Positions 45,424 to 56,630 of a stretch of DNA of 64,000 bases are shown here, in pieces. Position numbers and translations under genes: made by a program. Source of the DNA: Toxonevra muliebris (Eukaryota > Arthropoda > Insecta > Diptera > Pallopteridae); contig OY829328.1 in assembly GCA_963691655.1 (NCBI GenBank), positions 12,664,704-12,728,703 of the forward strand, read 5' to 3'. A model generated the notes under the pieces. The model saw only the letters and a program-made list of their open reading frames with translations. It was not told the origin of the DNA and did not search any database. Within the stretch, counting starts at the first letter, position 1, and each line of letters starts with the position of its first letter.

Positions 45424-47060
45424 TCAAATTTCTTTATCGAATGTTTCATATAGTAACTGCTTTTCTTTACGCAACATTTTACAATCATCAATTATGAATC
45501 TAAAAAGGGAAAGAGAAATTAATTTAATTTTAAATGTATTCGCAATATTATTATGACTAACCCATAAAATAGAGTAATTACTGGCACAGTAGCCAAATGC
45601 CATAAAGCATGAGCATCAAGAGTCCATAAGATAGGAGGAAAATCTAGAAGCTCCAAACTCATTGCCATGCCAGAAAGTATGTAGAATCGCAGCATCTTTC
45701 TGTAATAAGGGCGTCTATGTCGCACTATATAGCACCACAAGAACCAGCCAATAGCAGATATTACGCCTATAAGTAGCAAAGACGTTAATTATGCTAGCAA
45801 GTCTTATACTTACATATATAGTTGATAACATTACCTGTTACAATGTTTGTTGTCATATTAAACGAATAACTAAATTTGCCAACGCTCAAATAGGCAAAGT
45901 AATTGACGAAAAACGATAAAAATACTAAAGTGACTAAACCTCGTAGAAGTAGCGAATATCTGTGTATCATACTATAATTGAAATGAAGCATAGTAGTAAT
46001 TAAGATTTTTAAGATCCTAACAATTGAGATAAAACTACGACATGGCAAAATCCTCATATTATAAAAATACAAACCGTATAACCATGCAGTAAAGCGTTGC
46101 AAGTATCATGGAATAAGCAAAAGCATAATCCAGTAATTCGGTAAAATCAAAATCTCTAGTATGGAAAACAGTTGACCAAATCCAGGCATTAAGACATATC
46201 TAAAATATAAGTACATATAAATTCAATAACTTTATTTTGATTGTAAATTTCAGGAAACAATTTTACTTACAAAAGAAAACGCATGCCAAAGTTTGAAGCA
46301 AGGACTATCACGACGTACTTCACGTCTAAACTTTCTTAACATGCGTAAGTGTTCAATGAAGTTGAGTATGGAAAACAATACTGATGCTGGTTCTTGTAGA
46401 CCCCAAAAACGTACAAAGGGCCACTAGATAAAAATCAAAAATGTATTTTACTTAGCTAAAAAATAATTGTTTTTTTTTTATTTAAAATTACCTTTCCATA
46501 AAATTGTGGAACTTGCCATCCTCGCTCTCGGAATGCATCTACTGTTCGCCACATACAACCATATTGGCATTCATCAGCGCAACTCCATTGAAAAAGTTTA
46601 TCAAAAATCGACTGTTGATAATACTTTATAGCTTGCTCCTGAAATTCAACTCCATCTGTAACCAGCAATATAATTTTTCTATTAAAATCAGTGCTAATTA
46701 TAGGAAATGGCATGTATAGCAAAGAAATTCGAAACAGTTCTCTTTGAACTGGAAAATAAACACTTATGGTGTCGTTGTAGCACTCTAGCTAGTTTCGAAC
46801 TAGAGTCAAACTTGCCAAACTGGTTAAACCCTCCTTCCACAATTAGGCCAAGCGAACTGCTATCAAGGTATGTAGTACCCGAGACTTTTTTCTCTATACT
46901 TACCTGCAGTGCAATTTTGCCTCTCACAATTTTGTCTGCAATTGTAAAAGAATTGTGTTCTATCTCCTACTGACCCATCCGAAGAATATATCACACAAAA
47001 AATTATTAAAAATAAAAGAGTAATCGATGTTGAGCATACAGTTTTCATAGCTAAGTTCAT
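45424..47060 (-). CDS. PGAP3: Post-GPI attachment to proteins factor 3 (Per1-like)
   Basis: Seven minus-strand exons join in frame: 47060-46904, 46655-46492, 46423-46271, 46199-46075, 45971-45835, 45766-45562 and 45499-45424 (1017 nt, 338 aa). Family role: remodels the fatty acids of GPI anchors in the ER/Golgi membrane, removing the sn-2 acyl chain. The sequence shows an N-terminal signal peptide (ITLLFLIIFCVIY), a Cys-rich lumenal part (YNCRQNCERQNC), and the Per1 hallmark WSCADECQYGCMWRT. These are followed by VPQFYGKWPF, WGLQEPASVLFSILNF and about seven membrane segments with conserved FHTRD, SMILATLY, and the His/Asp-rich WTLDAHALWHLATVP near the C-terminus. The C-tail ends ETFDKEI. An ATG five codons into the exon (MKTVCS) is an alternative start with a more typical signal peptide. 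The 3' end overlaps or abuts cyclophilin H. Confidence 0.92.
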
Positions 47061-47887
47061 TAACTTCCCATTAAATATATTTAATAATATTTATTATCAA
47101 TATTCTAAAATAATAAACAAAATATCTATTGTAAACATTTTCAAGTGACTTGTAATTTGTTATCGATTTGATGAATGTAAAGCAACCGACTGCAGTGTTG
47201 CACGAATGCGGCTCAAATTTAATACTGTCACAAGGAACATCGCAGTTCGATGCATCCAATATATTGGCTATATATAATTAAGAAATATATTAACAATATG
47301 TAAGAAATTAATATTTTATTCTATTGTGCATCAGTTGAAAAATATTTTTAATGATATACATAAAAATGTAACGAATGAGCTTCTACAAAAGCATCTCTGC
47401 CATTTTAAAACAGCCACTGTATTGTTTACGATACAACTAAAACACTAACAACAAACAAAAACGAACCAACAATTTGTCAAAATCACCTGTAAATTCCAAG
47501 GGAAAATCACAAAAGAAAAAGTGCAATACATATACGAAAATAATTAGAAATTTTCACGGAATGTATTTGTGAAGAAATAATACATTTTTGGAATTTGCAT
47601 ACGAAAAAATAAACAAGTTGAATGCAGTATTAGCAGTAAAGTTTGAAAACAACATTAAAAATACATACAATGGAACGAAAAAAGTCAAACAACCAAACAG
47701 ATGTGTATTGACAAGTTTTTATTGCATGGAAGGTAAAATAAATAAATGAATAGTAGCTTTTAATGCTACCTTTAAAGTATGAATTAATTTTACAATAACA
47801 AAATTGAAAGCGCCTCTGCTTTAAGAGTGTGGAAAACTTTCTTGTACTTATAATTAATACTGCTTCGGAGAAATGTCCTAAAAACCA
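47061..47887. other. Divergent interval between PGAP3 and Hsepi
   Basis: An 830-base head-to-head spacer. TATCGATT at 47161 is a DRE-like site about 100 bases upstream of the PGAP3 ATG. The right part (about 47400-47887) is probably Hsepi 5' UTR. No other gene is seen. Confidence 0.4.
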
Positions 47888-48013
47888 ATGTCCACAAATT
47901 ACGCACCATTGTTTGTTAAATCAAATGCCAATTTGGCATCAGCATCATCAATAGATAAACCCATTATCATTAATAAAAACCGCAATAACCATAATCGTAA
48001 GCACAACTCTAAG
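47888..48013 (+). other. Hsepi: Possible N-terminal coding exon of Hsepi
   Basis: ATG at 47888 opens 42 codons (MSTNYAPLFVKSNANLAS..., ending NHNRKHNSK) and meets a consensus donor GTAAGT at 48014. Splicing to the acceptor at 49194 (CTACAG) continues in frame as RDPLFFLII into the usual MRLNLKAV start. The alternative is that this is simply 5' UTR sequence. A 51-residue cytosolic tail on a type II membrane enzyme would be the consequence. Confidence 0.45.
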
Positions 48014-49221
48014 GTAAGTAATGCAAATCATTGTTGAATATTTAGTTTTATTTTTCACGGCAGATATTTTTAGTAACGTAAACTGTCTATGAGTTGAAGT
48101 AAATTTTGCAAAGCTCAAAGCGTATTCAACGTTTGATTCTTGTCCATACAAATCTCATCAAAATAGTTTTATTAATTTAATATCTTGTTTCTCGTACATT
48201 TTGTAAGTGCAAAGTTTCCCGCCGATTTAAAATCGATCTTGTGGAATATGCTTTGCAGATCCGTCAAACGTTGTATAATTCCGTTAGAAACACACATCCA
48301 TTGATATTTATATATCTCTATAGAAAGTTTGGCAGTGATAGTGCAAACCAGTGATGAAATGGATATTTGCATTTGCTGCATGCGAAACATTCGCATAATT
48401 TTGACATTCGCGTTCGTTTTTGCAATTTATTTTGCGAATGTAAAACGAATGTTTAAATTGGGCAAACTGCGCTCGCACAAATTTTCTTAATATGTTTATG
48501 AATGTGTTTGCTCAATTTCTTATGCAACTTTGTTTGGCTTTGATTACTAAACATTAGCGGCACTACACTTTTGGTATTACTAACTATTCACTTTTGAATA
48601 CTATTAGAATGATTTCTATTTCGTTAATCCTATTTCAAAATGTAACTTATTCATCTAAGTTCGCATTCGAACCGGAATTTCACTTAGTTCTATAAGGTAC
48701 ATAACTGTGCATATATTTAAAATTCAAATCATTTATAATTGCTTAGTGTGAGGCTCATTGTAGTTCTGATTGATATGACGATTTTGCATTTGAATGTACA
48801 GTTCATACGTTCCCATGCCGTTTACCTTTGTTGCACTTTCTTCAATATGTGTAACGATAACATTTCAGGCTGAAAATTTTGTTTTTGAAATTCATTTAAG
48901 TTATATAGACGATCAAAATAGTTTTCAAAGTTTACTCAAATGATAGGAATTTGAAAATTTATAAAAATGTATATCATGTAAAAAATTGTGCCTAGTCCTC
49001 AGATATATGTTAGTGCCCAGAATGGATCGTGCATTCTGTATAGATGTAAATGGTAGGAACGATAGAATCACCCTATACATGGTGTATAGGTGATTCCCCC
49101 TTAAGTACATAGGTATTCTAAAAAACAAAACTTGCGAATAGAATATAAATTGCATTAAGTGTTTGTATTTAATTAAATTTGTTCTACACTACAGCGTGAT
49201 CCCCTCTTCTTTCTCATCATA

Positions 49222-51265
49222 ATGCGTCTCAATTTGAAAGCTGTACTTCTTTTGCTAACCGTTGCCGTTGTAGTGATCACATTTGCCGTGTATATGCGCT
49301 GCTCCGATTTTACATTTCCACATGAGTTTGTCAAACACTGGGATCGTCATCTGTATGTAGAAAATATAAATGACGGTGGCAATGAATTGTCAGCAGCTGC
49401 TGGCAGTGGTGGAACAGGCGGTAAAGCCTACTCCACGTCTTTACTTCGTGATATTGAATGCATGATTAATCAAGAGTATACGATACGTTGTAAACGTGAT
49501 GAAGAAGCTAATGAGGTGTATGTACCATTCTCATTTTTGCACAATTATTTCGATGTAAATGGAGCAATGAGTAGCGGAGTTACAACTGGAGAAGAACATC
49601 AACAGCAACAGCAAACAATAAATAGATTCAATTGGATGCACAGTAATGCAAAAGTGAACCTTCCAAAGGGGAAGTACAATGCTCGTGGCTTATTTATGTA
49701 TTTTGAAAATTACAATGTCGAGGTACGTGATCGTGTTAAATGTATTAGTGCTGCAGAAGGCGTTCCAATTAGCACTCAATGGGAGAAACGAGGGTATTTT
49801 TATCCCACACAAATTGCACAATTCGCGCTATCACATTATAGCAAAAATCTCACTGAACCAGAACCGCGAGTCAAGGTAAAAATATATAAAGAATTAAATG
49901 AAATGAATAAAAAATATATATTTTCTAATACAATCGTTTTAGGTACTCGAAGATGCTGATGCCAATCAAATGGATTGGATTACGCCCAAATCTAGCAATA
50001 TTACACGCATCTGGCATCCGAAATTCAATACTTCTGTTATACGGTATGAAACGGCCATCGGTTATGATAGCGCAGTAACGATGCAATTGGAACAGCATTC
50101 ATCGACGTTGACGACTCCACCATCTCTCGATCTTGTGCTCAGTATTGATATATTACTAGTAACAAACAGCAGTAGTCTCATGGTAACGTTGCAAAATCGA
50201 GAAACGAAGCACTCTTATCGCTTGCATTACATTCCTGCTGACTTATTGCTAAGCGTACAAGACGACAACATCTATTATGGACTTGGCACTGCTGCACTAA
50301 ACAAGTGGCGCCATTTAACGCGTGACTTACTCATTGATGTACAGAAAGGTATCACAAGTGATAAGAAGTCGGCGCTTTCCATGTCAGCGTCCCAGGCAAA
50401 AGTGCGACGCAGTGAATTGCGCGTGATTGCCCTGTCCTTTTTAGGAGTTGGATTTTTCGATAATATTACGCTCTCAACCTATGATCATTTGGCGCATTTC
50501 TATGATGGTGCCGAATGGTTTGTCAACAATCAAGATACGAAAAGCGGCGGCTGGCCGAATCCAGTAAAACGGAGCCTAAATGGTTTTGCGGAATTAAAGG
50601 CTGGTTGGCTGTCAGCCATGGGCCAAGGACATGCAATTTCAGTGCTGGCACGTGCATATTGGCATTCAGGAGGTGATAAACGTTACTTAAAGGCAGCAGC
50701 TTTGGGTTTGAAACCCTATCGTGTGTTTTCGAAAGATGGTGGTGTACTGGCACAGTTTATGGATAAGTATTACTGGTAAGTAGTCTATTTTGTATGCATT
50801 ACAATTAAATGTACATGTAATTTTTTTTTTAGGTATGAAGAGTATCCAACGGCACCTGCGTCGTATGTGCTAAATGGTTTCATTTATTCACTGTTGGGTC
50901 TGTATGATCTAAATTCAACAGCTCCGCCGTCAATTGCACGGGAGGCGGGAAAGCTCTTTGCACAAGGCATGTATTCGCTTAAGAAAATGTTGCTGCTCTA
51001 CGATACTGGCTCGGGTACCAGTTACGACCTGAGGCATTTGAGTTTAGGTATGTTTTCAGACCTGGAAATGGTTTCATATCACTTGTATTTGTATTTTTAC
51101 GGTATCGGTTTAGGTGTTGCACCAAATCTGGCACGCTGGGACTATCATGCTACTCATGTTAATCAGTTACTGCTGCTTGCAACCATCGACAGCGATCCTA
51201 TCATAACACAAACTGCTGAACGTTGGAAGGGTTATATGTTTGGAAAACGTGCCAAGCACAACTGA
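49222..51265 (+). CDS. Hsepi: D-glucuronyl C5-epimerase (heparan sulfate)
   Basis: Golgi enzyme that converts D-glucuronate to L-iduronate in nascent heparan sulfate, so shaping FGF, Wg and Hh co-receptor chains. Exons 49222-49875, 49943-50775, 50833-51047 and 51114-51265 give 617 aa. It begins with a short basic segment and one membrane anchor ([19 protein letters not shown]), i.e. type II topology. Conserved blocks follow: [131 protein letters not shown] and, at the end, [15 protein letters not shown]. The C-terminus carries the tyrosine- and arginine-rich catalytic face of the family. The third intron, 51048-51113, is 66 nt and stop-free, so retention inserts 22 residues. A possible longer N-terminus is listed at 47888. 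Confidence 0.94.
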
Positions 51266-54200
51266 GTACGCCGCAAAAATGGCAAAAAGAGAAAGAAAAG
51301 TGGCAACAAAAGCGCAACAGTGGCATTAGCGGCGACCGCAGCCACAGCAACCTACGCCGCACCACTACAATTAAGTGATATTAAAAATTTAAAATTAACT
51401 TAAGTATTCTTTTACTTAAAATCGATTTAGTTTATTTATGATTTTAATCAGCAGCGGCATCGTACATTTCGTTTAAAACTATAGAGTACAATATGCTATT
51501 CTTAGTTATTAGTATTAATTTTTATATCAACAAACTTAAACTCGTTTTATTTTTATTAAAAATCGTTTATTCAACATATTTTCTAATTTCTAATTTTTGG
51601 TGCTTATGCAATTTTAGAACTTTTTTTACATATGAAGTTCAGTTTAATTTCGTAAATATGTTTTGTTTAATTTAAATATACTTCAGAAAGGAAAAAAGTA
51701 TTAATATTAACTTTATTCAATAGTAACAGTTTTATACATATATATATATATGCACCTTCAAGTATTTTTTAATTAAACTTATTTTCCCACAACTGAAAAT
51801 GCATAGAATGATAGACTTTTCATATACACACCAGACACTCATATAACAAAATATTGTACGTAGTCTACACCTTGTTGAATTGCACCACTTACTATTTACT
51901 AACTTAGCAAAGCAAAGAATAATTTTAAATTGCAAATTTTCAATGGAAAAATTTAATAGTATATTACTAGCAGTTTATTACAAGCAGAACAGTTTTTGAA
52001 GTAAAACTTCTTTAGCGAAGGCAAATTCGAAGATCGAAAATTTTGCAACGGAAGTCGTGTTGTTGTTGCACTCATGCGAAACTAATAATAAAACAAAGTT
52101 ATGCTGTTGTTAGTGTTTAGCGAACGAAGCCATATGGGAATCGACTGCATACAATCATGCAGAGAGTCGACTTCTTGCAGCTTTATCTCATGTGCTTTAG
52201 TAAGAGAGCTTGGATCTATATAGATGAATTTTCCTTTCATGTGTTATATACGTGACGTACACGACGTAGTAATTTTTGTGCAGATAAATGTCGAGAGTAT
52301 CAACAGAGGAAAAGCAACAACAAAATAGAAAAAAGAGGACTGCAAAAACTTCAATAGAATGTTTTATAAATGATTTATAACAATTTTCCAATAAACAATA
52401 AAGGTTCACTTCTACTGTGAGTGCTTGCAGACACATAATTTTTTTTTTTTGTGTTGAAATTTTCAGAAGTACAGAGAACGTTTATTATTTCAATATGAGA
52501 GCTTATATGGAAATTAATAGTTTTAGTCAAACTTAGGAATTAAATCAGCAAAAATACAAACTACAAGCTACTATTGGTATTCAAAATTATATTTCTATAG
52601 TTGAATTTTCTTATTTTATCTATCGTATGCTTTCAAATGAAAATTACACTTAGATCTATCGTGAACAAATTTTCACGTGAATATCTTCACTTTTCAGCAA
52701 TTTAAAATGTTTTGGTGGCAAGTGAAAATGTTCATGTGAAAATTTGTCTACGATTTGAATATGTATTTCAAATTTCAACTGTTTTTTTTTTTTTTTTTTT
52801 TCTAAATACGAGGAATTGTGTACTTTTGTAAATCTTAGAGAATAAATTAATTAGACAAACGTAGTCCTTAACATTGTTACATTGTAAAATACATAGTAGA
52901 GAGCTTATTAATCATACACTTTTTGGCGAGGTTACGTTATAACGTTAATATTAATATTGATCAAATATTAATATAACTAACATTTCATTTTCATACGTAA
53001 CTTTGCTTTAATAGTATTAGATACATTGTTAATTCAAGTAGAATGTTTATAATTCACACACATCAAACGATACAATAATAATTTTAGCTATATATTTAAA
53101 ATACTTATGTAATAAAATAATTAAAGCAACTGCCAAAACTGGGGTAGATGTAGAGTATCATATCGTAAACTAATTAGTAATACGTAGTAGTCTAATAAAA
53201 AATAATACATACACAATGTAAAAACCTTAGCATAAATGTTATAAACATTTTTAACTAACCCCCACAATCTATAAACTTTGGTTGAATATTGAAAGTTTAG
53301 TTTGTCTCTCGGTGTTTTGATACATTAATTTCTTATAAGATTTAGTGTTTTTTTCATGTAGATAGTTTTGTTTTAAATTAAAACCAAAAAAGATTGATGA
53401 ATACGTAAAGTACAGGTGTAGGGTATAACTGAATTTAAAATTGTTTACATCGTCTTCTTTTGATACTTTTTAATTATTTAATATGTGAGAGATGTTCTGA
53501 AGTCCGATTCCGATTGAAATTACGTTGTTTTACGTTTGTCTTTATATTTTCATTGAAATGGAGTTTGAGAACATAACTGATAATGTTGATGTTGTGTTGT
53601 GTTGCCATTCCATTGAGATTAAAATTTTCTTTATTTTTAAAGTTCTAAGTAATTTCAGATGAACAAATGAGATATGCAGCTGTTAGAAGTTTATTCTTCT
53701 GCACTGTCATTATCATGGTTTATTATGTACATCTATCTCTTAAAATTAACAAAAATTAATAAAAAAAATTGTCAATTAAATATATATATACAATTGCATA
53801 TATGTATATAATATTAAATACAAAAACAAAAATTAAATCATTTTACTATTTTCTAAATTTATTTTTTATTCACATTGATAATTTCCTTGAATGTGTGTTG
53901 TTTTCAAAACTTATACTAATTTGTAACACACTGCGATTAATTGATTAGTCGATTATTCGCACGCTAATTTTTGTAGTAGTAATGAAAAAAAATTTGTACT
54001 TACTCCATTGTGAAATTGGAATTTTATTATAGAATATATTAACAAAAGTATGGACTAAGCACAAAAAATAAAAAATATATTTAAATCATCTAATGAATCA
54101 TTGTATTTTTTCACTTTTAAATATTGCGCAAAAATGGAGTCTTATGTTATCGTGATTTTCACATTTGTGAAGTAAATAGAAACAGAATAAATGTAAGTAA

Positions 54201-55135
54201 GCCATATTTCACTATATTCTCCAGAAACTGAAATATAATAGAATAATCTCCGGTTTTGGCGATTTACATTAATTCGCAAGATCACCGGATCTGGCCATCT
54301 ATCATTGTTCTGAGACACAGTTCTTCCGGTTTTGATTGCATTCGGAGAAAAAGTAGAAAAAATGGCTAATCAATTTTTTACTACTGCCCTGCTTTCTGTC
54401 TAACTAAGAAAAACATTCTAAGGTACTTATTGCGAATACGTGATCCATAATCAAATTGATGAAATTGAGCTTCAGCAAAATACGTTGGGACATGTTCTAT
54501 TGGCAAATCGAGCGGTTCAACGGTACACTATCTATTCGATTATTGCGAGGGTCTGCAATCAACTCATAAACTCGCTGTAACAGTTTTTTTTTTTATATTT
54601 TGAAAAGAATCAATCAGAATTAAAAAATCTTTTTATTTTAATCTGTATATTAAATTGGTTTCAGTTTGAATTATACAAAACCGTATAGAAAATAAACAAA
54701 ATTTGTTAAAAATTAATAACAAAATAATTTTATATATTAAATTCTTGATAAATATTTACAAATTATGAGAATTAATGCCCATGTCACAATCAATTAGTAA
54801 AGACGATGCTAAATCTCTCCTCTTAAATTAAAAACATGATTTTCAGTCTTCCTAGCTTTTCACTCTTTTCCCGAGGAATTACCGAAGACATTGTTTCTTT
54901 GGTTACATCATACCATACAAGTTACAATAGATAATATGAAAAATCAAAATTTAGACAAGAAAAAATAAAAACTAAAATACACTTTGTAGGTGTTTGAATA
55001 TGAATTGATAATCATTTCTGCTTTATCGATTCGGTTTCCTGCGCTTTACATTTCACTTAAAATTCTAAATAAATAAATATTTACACTATGCCACTATCAG
55101 CATCATGATCATGACCATCATTAATTTTTCTTTGG
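51266..55135. other. 3.9-kb interval between Hsepi and Coq10
   Basis: Starts with an A/C-rich Hsepi 3' UTR containing GCN-like triplets (51300-51370). The rest is very AT-rich, with one hairpin repeat at 52668-52754, a T22 run near 52780 and (TA)n near 51740 and 53780. No gene-like ORF or RNA gene was found. Confidence 0.45.
52668..52754. repeat. 87-bp hairpin MITE with TTCACGTGAA arms
   Basis: ATCGTGAACAAATTTTCACG followed by TGAATATCTTCACTT pairs with AAGTGAAAATGTTCATGTGA then AAATTTGTCTACGAT across an 18-base loop. A related copy is at 44109-44190, and both share the E-box-like CACGTG. Confidence 0.65.
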
Positions 55136-56328
55136 TCAAGTTCGACGCAACGATAGTATGTGTGATTTAATTGATGCTGAACCAAAACGACGCTTAGCTT
55201 CCATAAAGAATGCATGCTCCATTTGATCACAAATAAAATCAAAGAAAATATTTGCAATGTTACTATGCAACAATGACTTGAATTCGAATGCAACTTTAAA
55301 ATCGATAACACACGATTGCGGTATATCTTTTAAGCCAGGACTGAAACGCCATTCATTCAGCAAATAATTAAAAAGTCGTCCATCTCTACAAACTGATTGT
55401 ACGAGCTGAGGAGTTATTAGTGATACATTAGATGTGTACACTTCATGAAGCGGTGGAAATCCTACAATAAGATCTGCCTTGAAACCCTCTTTATGCCTAC
55501 TGTGCACATATGATTTTTTTACATATGGTACAAATTTATAGTAATTGGTTACATCGGCAACAACTTCGTACATCTCATGCATGGAATATCTAGAAGATAA
55601 ATTTCAATGATATACATTATATGAAGAGAGTCATGCCTAACGTACCCAATTAGTTCCTTTTTCACATATTCTCGGTTTTTATTCGTTAGATTGTTAAATG
55701 AGAAATATGTCCTTTGTGGGGAATGAACTCGCGCTGGAATCAGAGCCGCAGTGCTGCAAATAAAATGTAGATAAATAATTTCCTGCATATTTCATATATT
55801 GATTTATAGTGTTCTTAAAACATTAGAAATTCAGGCATGAACAAATTAATGCTGAGATAAAAAAATCTAGTTTTCCTTCTTCTGAATCCATTTCGTCCAC
55901 GCTCGTTTTCATTCAGAAAATTCAGAATATGCACAAGATTAAAACTTTACATTGTTTACTTAAGTTCAAAAGCTTTTTCGACAGCATATACAATATCAAC
56001 TTATTGCCGACATATCAACCTTTTGGTTTGGTTTGTTTGCGAATTTCATCATTTTATAAACCCTTGTAGTCATAACTGGAAATTTGTGCACAATCATCTT
56101 ACCTACCAAAATTGTGTAATCAGGTCATTATTTTTGTTATAGCTAAATTTATAACGCATTATAAACGACGAAATGTTTCCTTCATTTATTTCTAGCTCCA
56201 TGGGCAAAATTTCAATGCCAATTCCTGAATTTTTGTAGGTTATATAATTTTATTAGTACTTACGATATTTTACATACACAATTAAATATTTGCTTATTTG
56301 GTAAAATGATTTGCACAGATTTCAACAT
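55136..56328 (-). CDS. Coq10: Coenzyme Q-binding protein COQ10, mitochondrial
   Basis: Three minus-strand exons, 56328-56264, 55753-55646 and 55589-55136, join in frame to 208 aa. The N-terminus is basic and uncharged-acid poor, as for a mitochondrial presequence (MLKSVQIILPNKQ...). The COQ10/START-like domain follows: YSMHEMYEVVADVTNYYKFV, PYVKKSYV, ADLIVGFPPLHEVYTSNVSL, VCRDGRLFNYLLNEWRFSPG, a DFKVAFEFKSLLHS strand and the C-terminal helix DQMEHAFFMEAKRRFG. The family binds coenzyme Q in the inner membrane and supports its delivery to respiration and its synthesis. It is divergently transcribed from Adck1, 302 bases away. Confidence 0.92.
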
Positions 56329-56630
56329 TTTCGTTTATAAAAATAATAAAATAAAAAAACTGCTAGTAAAACTCAAAAAATTCTCTCCCTCAAATACTTA
56401 ATAAACGAACAAACGTTAGCAAAACAAAAACAAATGTAATGTTCATTTTAAATTGTCAAATGTCGATATCAGCTGATAAAAATGTCATTACTTTTGTTTT
56501 GGTTTTAATTTCTGCGACGCTAAAGGAACGTGAATTTTTTACATGAATTAGATTGCAATTTAAATCGTATGAAACAGTAATGCAACTAGTCCAAAAATAG
56601 CAGCGTGAAGTAAAAAAAAATAATACAAGG
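56329..56630. promoter_or_regulatory. Shared Coq10/Adck1 divergent promoter region
   Basis: The 302 bases between the two start codons contain the palindrome ATCAGCTGAT at 56468-56477, directly preceded by GTCGAT. The E-box AWCAGCTGWT is a known Drosophila housekeeping core element. Its palindromic form placed centrally fits a bidirectional promoter. Inferred from sequence only. Confidence 0.5.
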
